From the NCBI GenBank assembly GCA_024919035.1, contig CP103442.1:186001-250000 (forward strand): a stretch of DNA of 64,000 bases, in the 5' to 3' direction. Under the pieces are notes generated by a model. The model searched no databases and was not told the origin of the DNA. It worked only from the letters and a program-made list of their open reading frames with translations. Each line of letters begins with the position of its first letter. The stretch's first letter is position 1. Below are positions 36,604-45,054 of this stretch, in pieces. The stretch is from Methylophilaceae bacterium LSUCC0401 (GTDB taxonomy: Bacteria; Pseudomonadota; Gammaproteobacteria; Burkholderiales; Methylophilaceae). A program made the position numbers and the translations under genes.

Positions 36604-38114
36604 TATTCTTCATTCTCCTCAACTCTTTTCATAGCCGCCTCAATGGTAGCTTTTTTTTCTTCAATCAATTTTTTTTTATCCTCATCACTGACTTGAGCTC
36701 TTCTTTGAGCATTTCTTTCAGCCCGCTCATTTTTCTCTCTTTCAAGCCTAAATAATCTAAATTCATTTCTGTCTCTTGCGATATCTGCAATTTCAGAAGA
36801 CTTTGCCTGTTCGCGAATCTCACTTTTTGCATAACGATAATATTGAACTAAAGGGATATTACTTGGGCAAACATATGAACAACAGCCACACTCTATACAA
36901 TCAAATAACTTATAGTCATCAGTTAACTTTTCAAATTGTTTGGATTTTGCATGCCAATAAAGTTCTTGCGGCTGAAGTTGTGCCGGACAGACTTCAACAC
37001 ATTTGGTACATCGGATACAAGGCATCTCAGTGGAAGCTTTAGATTTCATCTCATCGGTGACTGCCAGTAAACAGTTCATAGCCTTGGTGACTCCAACATC
37101 TGTATGAGGTAATTTAAAACCCATCATTGGACCTCCCATTATAACTTCTTGGCTAGGGTCTCCTCCGGCATCTTTAATAAGTTGTTGAATAGGTGTTCCA
37201 ATTAAAGCTTGGTAATTGTTGGGTTGACCTAACGCTCCAGTCACAGTAACAACCCTACTGATAACAGGTTCACCGTAATTAATAAATCTAGCAATTGAAA
37301 TGAGTGTGGCCACATTGAAGACCTGAATCCCAAGCTCAGTTGGTCTTTTCTCTTTTGGAATTTTTACACCTAGCATCAAATAGATTAATCTTTTTTCATC
37401 GCCACTTGGATAAACGGTTGGAATAATTTTTAGGTGAATATTTTTAGAGCTACCCAACACACTATTCAGTTTTGATATAGCCTGAGGCTTGTTATCTTCA
37501 ATTCCAATAATAGTTTTTGGAATATTTAAAATATGCATAATAAGGTTAACACCATCGATAAAATCTTGGGTCATTTCTTGCATGGCCATATCATCACAGG
37601 TGATGTAAGGCTCACACTCAGCTGCATTAACGATTAGCGTTTGGATCCTATTAGCATTTAATTTAATATGGGATGGAAAAGTTGCGCCACCCAACCCAAC
37701 AACGCCAGAATGTTTTAATTTTTCTAATAAATTACTTAGACTAATATTTTTAATATCAATTTTTTCAAGACGAATCCATTCATCTTTCCCATCAGTTTCT
37801 ATCACAACACAGTGATCTGGTAGTCCTGATGGATGAGGAATATTCATCGGTTTAATTTCTTTAACATACCCTGATGTTGATGCATGTGTAGCTGCAGACA
37901 TATTGGCCACTGGCTCTGCAAGAATTTGTCCCTTAAGTACTCGATCACCAATTTTCACAACAATATTTGGCATCTTTCCAACATGTTGTCTGATGGGAAT
38001 AATAAGTTCCTTGGGCAGGGGCAATCTCTTTATTGGATTGCGCGTGGATATCTGCTTATGACCTTCTGGCTTAATACCCCCAAAAAATTTGAAAATTTTA
38101 TCTGAGATGTTCAT
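36603..38114 (-). CDS. rsxC: Rnf/Rsx electron transport complex subunit C
   Basis: RsxC (RnfC) is the peripheral NADH-oxidising-type subunit that holds flavin and Fe-S sites. The 503-residue protein has a glycine-rich FMN/NADH region (VVGLGGATFPSHIK, VNAAECEPYI), then two 4Fe-4S motifs: CIRCTKCVEVCP and CIECGCCSYVCP near residues 375-420. A short charged C-terminal tail rich in Arg/Glu/Lys follows; it is brief compared with the long repeats of E. coli RsxC. It lies 5 bp after rsxB. Confidence 0.96.
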   Translation of the reverse strand: MNISDKIFKFFGGIKPEGHKQISTRNPIKRLPLPKELIIPIRQHVGKMPNIVVKIGDRVLKGQILAEPVANMSAATHASTSGYVKEIKPMNIPHPSGLPDHCVVIETDGKDEWIRLEKIDIKNISLSNLLEKLKHSGVVGLGGATFPSHIKLNANRIQTLIVNAAECEPYITCDDMAMQEMTQDFIDGVNLIMHILNIPKTIIGIEDNKPQAISKLNSVLGSSKNIHLKIIPTVYPSGDEKRLIYLMLGVKIPKEKRPTELGIQVFNVATLISIARFINYGEPVISRVVTVTGALGQPNNYQALIGTPIQQLIKDAGGDPSQEVIMGGPMMGFKLPHTDVGVTKAMNCLLAVTDEMKSKASTEMPCIRCTKCVEVCPAQLQPQELYWHAKSKQFEKLTDDYKLFDCIECGCCSYVCPSNIPLVQYYRYAKSEIREQAKSSEIADIARDRNEFRLFRLEREKNERAERNAQRRAQVSDEDKKKLIEEKKATIEAAMKRVEENEE

Positions 38115-38119
38115 ATAAA

Positions 38120-38671
38120 TTAATTCTGTTGTTCGATCTTATAAATTGGATATTTCCATTTCCAATTTTCTGTTGTTTCTGGAATTACTTGCATATCTAT
38201 ACAATCAACTGGGCACGGAGGTAAGCATAATTCACATCCCGTGCATTCCTTTTCAATGATGGTATGCATTTGTTTGGCTGCCCCAACAATTGCATCAACA
38301 GGACAAGCTTGGATACATAGAGTACACCCAATACAAGTTGACTCATCAATTATGGCAACGGATTTAGGTTTTGGTTCGCCATGTTCAGCATTAAGCGGTT
38401 TGTACTCAACACCTAAAAGGTCTGCAAGTTTATGAATCCCATCATCACCACCAGGGGGGCACTGGTTTATGTCAGCCTCACCGTTGGCAATAGCTGTTGC
38501 ATATGGTTTACAACCCGGATAACCACATTGGCCGCATTGGGTTTGTGGAAGTATTTTATCAATTTTATCAATTATCGGATCACCAGTTGTCTTAAGTTTA
38601 ATTGACGCGTACCCAAGAACAACGCCGATGATAATCGTAATCGAAAGTGTAATCAGAATAGCTTCAATCAT
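38120..38671 (-). CDS. rsxB: Rnf/Rsx electron transport complex subunit B
   Basis: RsxB (RnfB) is the polyferredoxin subunit. The 183-residue protein has an N-terminal membrane helix, a Fe-S site of the type [13 protein letters not shown] followed by the NQCPPGG cysteine, and two further 4Fe-4S motifs: [16 protein letters not shown] and [16 protein letters not shown]. It overlaps rsxA by 4 bp. All clusters are intact, so the subunit should work in electron transfer. Confidence 0.96.
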   Translation of the reverse strand: MIEAILITLSITIIIGVVLGYASIKLKTTGDPIIDKIDKILPQTQCGQCGYPGCKPYATAIANGEADINQCPPGGDDGIHKLADLLGVEYKPLNAEHGEPKPKSVAIIDESTCIGCTLCIQACPVDAIVGAAKQMHTIIEKECTGCELCLPPCPVDCIDMQVIPETTENWKWKYPIYKIEQQN

Positions 38672-39249
38672 AGACGATCAAGCCCTATAAATCCCATAAA
38701 CGATAAACTCATCAAACCTGCCGTCAGCATTGCAAGAGCGCTTCCTCGCATTAATTCTGGCGTATCAGCACCCTCAAATTTTTCTCTGAGCGATGCAAAG
38801 AGAATTAGCACTAAAGAAAACCCTAAAGCACCGCCAAGCCCAAAAAGAGCAGCCTCTAAGAGATTATGACTAAGTTGCGCATTAAGAAGGGGAATTCCAA
38901 GGACAGCACAATTAGTTGTAATTAGAGGAAGGAAAATGCCTAAAACTCGGTAAAGGTATGGATAGTTTTTTTCCATAACCATTTCAGTAAACTGAACGAC
39001 TGCGGCAATGATGACTATAAAGGATATTGTTCTTAAATACTCCAAACCATAGGGGATGAGAAGATAATAATTTACCAACCAGCTTGTAATTGAGCCAACT
39101 GTCAAAACAAAAGCAGTTGCAGCGGACATGCTGACTGATGTGTCAAGTTTTTTGGATACACCCATAAATGGGCATAACCCCAAAATCTTGGTAAGCACAA
39201 TATTGTTCACAAGAACAACACTTATAATAATTAGTAAATATTCCGTCAT
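38668..39249 (-). CDS. rsxA: Rnf/Rsx electron transport complex subunit A
   Basis: RsxA (RnfA) is the first gene of the operon. The 193-residue protein has six hydrophobic helices, the segment [15 protein letters not shown] with a conserved Cys, and [17 protein letters not shown] with its mate. These two cysteines ligate the intramembrane iron centre in the family. The gene faces dapA divergently over a 175-bp AT-rich gap where the rsx promoter should lie. Confidence 0.95.
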   Translation of the reverse strand: MTEYLLIIISVVLVNNIVLTKILGLCPFMGVSKKLDTSVSMSAATAFVLTVGSITSWLVNYYLLIPYGLEYLRTISFIVIIAAVVQFTEMVMEKNYPYLYRVLGIFLPLITTNCAVLGIPLLNAQLSHNLLEAALFGLGGALGFSLVLILFASLREKFEGADTPELMRGSALAMLTAGLMSLSFMGFIGLDRL

Positions 39250-39424
39250 GTTAAGATTATAGAGGTTTAAGGCTAAATGTTAATCAGTAATATAACCAAA
39301 TCTTATTATAATTAAAAAGAATATAAATCTATTTAAATATAATATTTATATATATAAAAAAATAATTTATATGACTTTGAAATAAAGTAAAATATATCTT
39401 TATTTTTTATCACCAAAAAGTCGC
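39250..39424. other. AT-rich divergent intergenic region (rsxA / dapA)
   Basis: This is the longest gene-free stretch in the window, at 175 bp. It is nearly pure A/T between about 39300 and 39410 and must hold the divergent promoters for rsxA and dapA. Several TATA-like hexamers are present, but the base bias makes individual -10 or -35 calls unreliable. No small gene, RNA fold or repeat is evident. Confidence 0.5.
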
Positions 39425-40282
39425 ATGTTCAAAGGAAGTTTTGTTGCCATTGTCACTCCCATGTTCAAAGATGGGTCAATTGATTATAAATCTCTGCATA
39501 ATCTGATTGATTTTCATTGCCATAACGGTTCTGATGGCATAGTCATTGTAGGAACCTCAGGGGAGTCGCCGACGATTACTTTTGATGAACACACTAATTT
39601 AATTAAAGAAACCATAAATTACACCAATAATCGTATCCCGGTTATAGCTGGAACTGGAGCTAACTCAACTGAAGAGGCGATATACCTCACAAAATCTGCC
39701 AAAGATCTAGGAGCCAAAGCAGCATTGATTGTCGCACCCTACTACAACAAACCGCCGCAAGAAGGACTTTACCAACATTATAAAAAAATTAATGATGAGG
39801 TTCAGATTCCTCAAATCTTGTACAATGTGCCAACGAGAACATGCTCTGATATTGGCAATGACACAGTCATTAAATTATCAAAATTAGAAAATATTATTGG
39901 GATTAAGGATGCTACTGGAGATTTATCAAGGATAGAATGGTTAAAAAATAGAGTGGATAACAGTTTTTTATTTTTTAGCGGTGATGATGGTACCTCTTTT
40001 GAATTCTTAAAAAAGGGGGGTCATGGGATCATTTCCGTTACAGCAAATATTAAACCCAAAGAAATGAGTATGATGTGTAAGCTGGTTAATGAAAATCGAT
40101 TCGATGAAGCTGAAAAAATTAATCAAACACTTGACGAGTTACATCATATTTTATTTGTTGAATCTAATCCGATACCAGTGAAATACTTGCTTAATAAGAT
40201 GGGGCTAATTGATTCAGGAATTAGACTGCCTTTAATTCATCTGTCTTCAGAATTCCATTCAAAATTTGAAAAATATGTATAG
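39425..40282 (+). CDS. dapA: 4-hydroxy-tetrahydrodipicolinate synthase DapA
   Basis: DapA condenses pyruvate with aspartate semialdehyde in lysine and diaminopimelate synthesis, supplying the substrate of the mDAP-type MurE in this window. The 285-residue TIM barrel has GTSGESPT (the Thr-Thr site region), VIAGTGANSTEEAI, the catalytic tyrosine in ILYNVPTRT, and the Schiff-base lysine in GIKDATGDL. Length is normal. The ATG start lacks an evident ribosome binding site. It overlaps bamC at the 3' end. Confidence 0.97.
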   Translation: MFKGSFVAIVTPMFKDGSIDYKSLHNLIDFHCHNGSDGIVIVGTSGESPTITFDEHTNLIKETINYTNNRIPVIAGTGANSTEEAIYLTKSAKDLGAKAALIVAPYYNKPPQEGLYQHYKKINDEVQIPQILYNVPTRTCSDIGNDTVIKLSKLENIIGIKDATGDLSRIEWLKNRVDNSFLFFSGDDGTSFEFLKKGGHGIISVTANIKPKEMSMMCKLVNENRFDEAEKINQTLDELHHILFVESNPIPVKYLLNKMGLIDSGIRLPLIHLSSEFHSKFEKYV

Positions 40283-41618
40283 ATTTTTGTTATTAGTTTT
40301 TATACCAATACTGCTCTTAGGATGTATGTCCTTAGAAGAAATTCCAATCATTGATAAAGTTACACAACCTGATTATGTGAGTTCAAAAAAATCAAAAAAA
40401 TTAGAAATTCCTCCAGATCTTGATGAAATAAATACTTCGAATGAGTATTCAATTTCTGGCCAGCCAACATCTTTAAAACAATATCAAAATAAAGATGAAA
40501 CTAAAGAAGCATTAAATCTCTTACAAAATAAGAATGAAAAAATTAAAGTTGTGAAATCAGGAAATATGAGATGGCTGGTAGTTCCAGCATCACAAAATCA
40601 AGTGTGGCCTGTGGTTGAGAGTTTTTGGGAAGATATGGGCTTTGAAGTAAATTCATCAAAGAAAAAAGGAATTATTGAAACACGCTGGATTGCAGAATCT
40701 GACCTTAATAAAGATGAAAGTGTTTTAGGAAAATTTGATGCTTGGCTCGATGCTCTAGCTAGCACAGGAACTCGAAGAAAGTTCAGAACAAGAATTGAAA
40801 GTGGATCAGAAGATGGTACAACTGAAATTTATTTATCACAAAGATCAATTCTAAATGGACTTGATGAACATGTTGAAAGAAAAGCAAAGCATTATGAGAA
40901 CACCGTAAATCCAGAAACTGTTTATAAGATAAGAGAATACAAATCTAATAAGGACGATGAAAATTTAGAAATTAAGAGTAATTTCAAGGAAGATGATCTT
41001 GAAATTCAGTATGAATTACTGCGCCGATTAATGGTTAAATTAGGGAACACAGATTTTGAAGCAAAAAAATTACTTGATAATGCACAGGAAATAAAAAGAG
41101 CTGAGCTCTTTAATGACGGAAGTTACAAATATATTATTTTACCTGATAATTATAGTAGATCATGGAGAAGATTGAATTTAGCAATTGATATGGTTGGTTT
41201 TTTAGTTGAAGATAAAAACAGAAGTGAGGGAATTTTTTATATTAAATACTCTAATTTAGAGATTGATGATACCAAGCCAAAAAAGAAAAAAGGACTTATC
41301 AGCAAACTTGCATTTTGGGAAGATGCGGTTGAATTAGAAGAGGATATTGATGGACAGGAAAAATATAGAAAAGAAATAGAAGGCGATGAAACAGAAAAAT
41401 TATCAGCAAATAAAGAAGAAAACTGGAAAGATAAGTTAAGATTCTGGGGTAAAGACGATGAAAATGACGTTCCTCAAGGTGAAAAAAGATTTAGAGTGCG
41501 TATAGTTGAGTTAGAAAATGGCTCCAAGGTTTATATAGACTACCCTGATGAAACTATCAATAAAACCAAAACAGCTCAATCAATCATAAATATACTTTAT
41601 GATTACTTAAAATCTTAA
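40275..41618 (+). CDS. bamC: Outer membrane assembly lipoprotein BamC
   Basis: BamC is a lipoprotein of the BAM complex that inserts outer-membrane proteins. The ATG at 40275 gives a clean lipoprotein signal with lipobox LLLGC (Cys17); a TTG 9 bp earlier is possible. After an unstructured N-terminal region with PPDLDEI, two helix-grip domains occur: one with RWLVVPASQNQVWPVVESFW, the other starting near KYIILPDNYSRSWRRL. A charged linker interrupts the second domain and repeats a Lys-Leu-x-Phe-Trp motif (KLAFWED, KLRFWGK). The dapA-bamC pairing is as in E. coli. Confidence 0.9.
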   Translation: MYRFLLLVFIPILLLGCMSLEEIPIIDKVTQPDYVSSKKSKKLEIPPDLDEINTSNEYSISGQPTSLKQYQNKDETKEALNLLQNKNEKIKVVKSGNMRWLVVPASQNQVWPVVESFWEDMGFEVNSSKKKGIIETRWIAESDLNKDESVLGKFDAWLDALASTGTRRKFRTRIESGSEDGTTEIYLSQRSILNGLDEHVERKAKHYENTVNPETVYKIREYKSNKDDENLEIKSNFKEDDLEIQYELLRRLMVKLGNTDFEAKKLLDNAQEIKRAELFNDGSYKYIILPDNYSRSWRRLNLAIDMVGFLVEDKNRSEGIFYIKYSNLEIDDTKPKKKKGLISKLAFWEDAVELEEDIDGQEKYRKEIEGDETEKLSANKEENWKDKLRFWGKDDENDVPQGEKRFRVRIVELENGSKVYIDYPDETINKTKTAQSIINILYDYLKS

Positions 41619-42374
41619 ATGTTAAGCTTCGCCTCTTTAGGAAGTGGAAGTGAGGGCAATAGTTTTCTAATCAAATCAAATGAAGCCTTAATCATGATCG
41701 ATTGTGGCTTTAACTTCAAAGAAACAACAAAGCGATTATCCCGTCTTAATCTTACTTTCTCAGATATTAATCATTATTTCATAACGCATGAGCACGAAGA
41801 TCATATTAAGGCTGCCCCCATGATTTATAAAAATGAAAATACACATATTTCATCAACTTACGGCACAGCCAAGCGATTAGGAATGGAAAAAAAATTTTCA
41901 TTATTAAATTATGATGAGGTGGTTAATATTAATGATATTAAAATAAAAGTTATTCCTGTTCCTCATGATGCAATGGAGCCATGTCATTACACCTTTGAGT
42001 CGAATAACATTAAAGTTGGAATAATTACAGATTTTGGCTCAATTACCGAAAAGATTATTGAAGAGTATTCCAATTTAGACATGTTGGTAATAGAAACCAA
42101 TCATGATTTAGAGATGCTTGAAAAATCAAAATATCCGATTAATTTAAAAAATAGAATTTCTGGACCTAATGGACATACTAATAATAAATTAACTAAAGCT
42201 TTATTTGAGAAGCTAAATAAAAATCGACTTAAAAAAGTAATATTTTGCCATTTGAGTAAAAATAACAACACACAAGAACAAGTCCGAAAAGAGTTTGAAC
42301 CCTATTTTAAGAAATACGAGTGCGACTTCATCGAGCAGGATAGCGTATTTGATTGGATCACAATTAAAAATTAA
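41619..42374 (+). CDS. MBL-fold metallo-hydrolase
   Basis: The 251-residue protein is a metallo-beta-lactamase-fold hydrolase of the YycJ-like type. The metal motif HEHEDH lies near residue 58, with SLGSGSEGNSFLI at the start, VPHDAMEPCHY in the middle, and further ligand segments (ITDFGS, ETNHD, GHTNN, CHLSKNN). These proteins are proposed nucleases or phosphodiesterases, but the substrate is unproven. It starts one base after the bamC stop and overlaps the convergent RoxA-like gene by 11 bp. Confidence 0.88.
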   Translation: MLSFASLGSGSEGNSFLIKSNEALIMIDCGFNFKETTKRLSRLNLTFSDINHYFITHEHEDHIKAAPMIYKNENTHISSTYGTAKRLGMEKKFSLLNYDEVVNINDIKIKVIPVPHDAMEPCHYTFESNNIKVGIITDFGSITEKIIEEYSNLDMLVIETNHDLEMLEKSKYPINLKNRISGPNGHTNNKLTKALFEKLNKNRLKKVIFCHLSKNNNTQEQVRKEFEPYFKKYECDFIEQDSVFDWITIKN

Positions 42375-43401
42375 ACATTCTTTTGAATGTAAGGAAGCCT
42401 TTTAAATATAGTTTATGCAATATCTCAATATTAACTGTAGGGATATTAATAAATCTAATTTCTTTCTCATTAAAAAATTTTTTCATCATTACCTGGGATT
42501 GTTCATCAATATTTATTTTCTCACCGTTAATAAAAAAGTGATTATCATAAAAACATACCCGAGATCTTTGATCTACAAAAATAGGATTTTCTCGACATCT
42601 AGCAATAAATTTATCTTTAGGCATACTCCTTCTGGAGAAGAGATTTGCATCCACAGTAGTTAAGTTATGCCCAATAAAATCCGAATAAATTAAGGATTTA
42701 TAATTAAGGTGATTTTGGAAAAATTTCAAAATATCTAATGGCAATAAACTTTTAATATTAGAAAAAGAATTGCTTTTAAAAAAATCTGTTTTCTTCGAAT
42801 CAAGCATATCAAAAATAAAATTATTGAAATCTTCTTGAATGCTTAGTGTGTCAGGAGATCTAAAACCAATAGAGTAGGTATTACAAATATCACTTTTACT
42901 GATTCCGTAGTGGAACACATTGGGGGGCACATAGAGCACATCTCCTTCATGGGCCATAAATTTTAAAATTTTATTATCTTGGTTTATCCTCCATTCCTTA
43001 CAGCCCTTCCCCTGAATTAAAAAGACACTATAATTATCCTGATGCTTTCCAACAGAACCATTTAGTGATGAATGTGAAATCATTACATCATCGATAAGAT
43101 AATCTGGGATAAATGTGATTAAATTTAAAAGCTCATAAGAGAGTTGATGAAAATGATTGGTTTTAAAAATTAAATGGGTGAAAGCACTATTTTTTGAAAT
43201 ACTTTTTGAAGCTAACTGCTGACGGTATTGATTTTTTTCTTTAATATAAACTTTGGAATCAAGATTATTTTTTATGGTGTGGTTAAAAAAATCACTAAAT
43301 ACAAAATTATCCTCAAAAGTATTGATACCTTTTGGAATGAAAATAGCTTTTTTCTCCCAAAAATTTTTCAAGAATAAACTCTTATTTAATTTAAATTTCA
43401 T
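42364..43401 (-). CDS. Cupin/JmjC-type 2-oxoglutarate oxygenase, RoxA-like
   Basis: The 345-residue protein matches the bacterial ribosomal oxygenase family (RoxA/YcfD), which hydroxylates ribosomal protein L16. The iron-binding HxD is in SVGKHQDNYSVFLIQGKG, and the distal histidine is in DVLYVPPNVFHYGIS. LKFMAHEGD and the winged-helix-like C-terminal region (SRVCFYDNHFFINGEKI) are also as expected. The L16 substrate is inferred from the family only. It is on the minus strand, convergent with the MBL gene and divergent from pyrD with a 38-bp gap. Confidence 0.85.
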   Translation of the reverse strand: MKFKLNKSLFLKNFWEKKAIFIPKGINTFEDNFVFSDFFNHTIKNNLDSKVYIKEKNQYRQQLASKSISKNSAFTHLIFKTNHFHQLSYELLNLITFIPDYLIDDVMISHSSLNGSVGKHQDNYSVFLIQGKGCKEWRINQDNKILKFMAHEGDVLYVPPNVFHYGISKSDICNTYSIGFRSPDTLSIQEDFNNFIFDMLDSKKTDFFKSNSFSNIKSLLPLDILKFFQNHLNYKSLIYSDFIGHNLTTVDANLFSRRSMPKDKFIARCRENPIFVDQRSRVCFYDNHFFINGEKINIDEQSQVMMKKFFNEKEIRFINIPTVNIEILHKLYLKGFLTFKRMFNF

Positions 43402-43439
43402 TAGTTTATTTTAGATGACATTAAAGTTAGAATGTGTAT

Positions 43440-44444
43440 ATGTTATACAGAATTTCTCGATTTTTTATATTTTTATTGCCTCCAGAATTTTCCCATCACT
43501 TCGTTCTTAAGATTCTTAAAATAGTAAATTTTTTTCATTTAATAAAACCTAAAGAAATACCATCTGAAAAACCAATTTTATTGAATGGCTTGCTTTTCAA
43601 AAACCGTATTGGATTAGCTGCCGGATTTGATAAAAATGCAGAGCATATTAATATTTTTCAGAATCTTGGTTTCGGCTTTCTCGAATTGGGAACAGTGACA
43701 CCAAAACCACAACCTGGAAATCCCAAACCTAGAATTTATAGAGATGTGAATAAATTAGCAATTATAAATTCCTTTGGTTTTAATAATGTGGGGGTAAAAA
43801 AATTTATAGATAATATAAAAGCGTCAAATAAGTCTGTAATCATAGGAGTCAATATCGGAAAAAATGCTATCACCCCTTACGAAAAGTCTACAGATGACTA
43901 TTTAAAATGTTTAAGACAGCTTTATGTTCACGGAGATTATATCGCAGTAAATATCTCATCACCCAATACTCAAAATTTGAGAAATCTTCATAACATAAAG
44001 GATTTAGAGAATCTAATTAAAAAAATTGTAAATGAGAGAATAAAACTCCACAAAAAATTTAAAGTTTTTAAGCCTATCTTCATAAAGTTATCTCCTGATT
44101 TAAATTTAAAAGAAATTAAACCGATAATCAACTTACTGGTTCGTCATAAAATTGATGGAGTTATATTAACTAATACAACTATTGATAAATCACTTATATC
44201 CAAAGCTTATAGAAATATTCCAGGAGGTATTTCAGGATTGCCACTTAACAAAAAGTCCGAAGAGATGTTGATCAATGTAAAAAAGGTATCAAGAAATAAA
44301 CTGACAATCATCAGTGTCGGAGGAATCATGACACCTCAGGATGCTAAAAGAAGAATACAACTTGGGGCGGATTTAATACAGTTATATACAGGTTTAATCT
44401 ATCAAGGACCATTGTTGGTTGATGCAATACGTCGAGAACTTTAA
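43440..44444 (+). CDS. pyrD: Dihydroorotate dehydrogenase (quinone), class 2
   Basis: PyrD oxidises dihydroorotate and passes electrons to the quinone pool in pyrimidine synthesis. The 334-residue membrane-associated flavoprotein has the N-terminal amphipathic quinone-binding region, GLAAGFDKNAEHI, GTVTPKPQPGNPKPR, INSFGFNN, VNISSPNTQNLR with the catalytic serine, and ISVGGI plus LYTGLIYQGP for FMN phosphate binding. The ATG at 43440 is preferred; a GTG 6 bp before is also in frame. It overlaps the GST-like gene by 23 bp. Confidence 0.96.
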   Translation: MLYRISRFFIFLLPPEFSHHFVLKILKIVNFFHLIKPKEIPSEKPILLNGLLFKNRIGLAAGFDKNAEHINIFQNLGFGFLELGTVTPKPQPGNPKPRIYRDVNKLAIINSFGFNNVGVKKFIDNIKASNKSVIIGVNIGKNAITPYEKSTDDYLKCLRQLYVHGDYIAVNISSPNTQNLRNLHNIKDLENLIKKIVNERIKLHKKFKVFKPIFIKLSPDLNLKEIKPIINLLVRHKIDGVILTNTTIDKSLISKAYRNIPGGISGLPLNKKSEEMLINVKKVSRNKLTIISVGGIMTPQDAKRRIQLGADLIQLYTGLIYQGPLLVDAIRREL

Positions 44445-45054
44445 CTTTAATTATCCATTCTTATATTCCTATAGAAGATGTCCTTATGCAATGAGAGCAA
44501 GGCTTGCATTACATATTTCTGATATCAACTATTATATTTATGAAATTTCATTAAAAGATAAACCCGAACATATGATTTCAATAAGTCCTAAAGGGACTGT
44601 CCCAGTCTTATTGATTGATGAAAGTATTAAAATGGATGAGAGTTTGGAAATTATGCTTTGGGCATTTCAGCAAGCCCAAATTGAAGATAAGTTGATTCCA
44701 AAAAAAAATCGTAAAGAAATCTTTGAATTAATTCAAATCAATGATTCATTTTTTAAGGAGAATTTAGATCTTTATAAGTATGCGCAAAGCGATATTGATA
44801 AGAACAAGGCATTTAATCAATGCATGACATTTATTAAAACACTGGACAATGTGATTGAAAAAAATAATGGATTTATTTTATCAAAAACGCTGTCACTTGC
44901 AGACTATGCAATATTTCCTTTTATAAGACAGTTTGTTAATGTAGATCAGAACAAATTTAAAGATACAAATCAAAACAATATTGAAGATTGGTACTCAATA
45001 ATTCATGAATCCAGTGAATTTAAATATATTATGAAGAAGCCAAATCTTTCTTAG
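44422..45054 (+). CDS. Glutathione S-transferase-like protein
   Basis: The 210-residue protein has a GST thioredoxin-fold N-terminal domain with YSYRRCPYAMRARLAL, the cis-Pro site SPKGTVPVL, and DESLEIMLW (glutathione-binding Glu-Ser). A helical C-terminal domain contains LSLADYAIFPFIRQF. The CPYA motif near residue 21 resembles glutaredoxin-like or omega-type GSTs, so it may be a thiol transferase. The ATG is inside the pyrD end. It overlaps the convergent clpA by 26 bp. Confidence 0.85.
   Translation: MQYVENFNFNYPFLYSYRRCPYAMRARLALHISDINYYIYEISLKDKPEHMISISPKGTVPVLLIDESIKMDESLEIMLWAFQQAQIEDKLIPKKNRKEIFELIQINDSFFKENLDLYKYAQSDIDKNKAFNQCMTFIKTLDNVIEKNNGFILSKTLSLADYAIFPFIRQFVNVDQNKFKDTNQNNIEDWYSIIHESSEFKYIMKKPNLS

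Noticed and set aside
39300-39410. Possible origin or curved-DNA element in the AT-rich rsxA-dapA gap
   Set aside because: No DnaA-box-like cluster or ordered repeats are visible; AT richness alone is not evidence.
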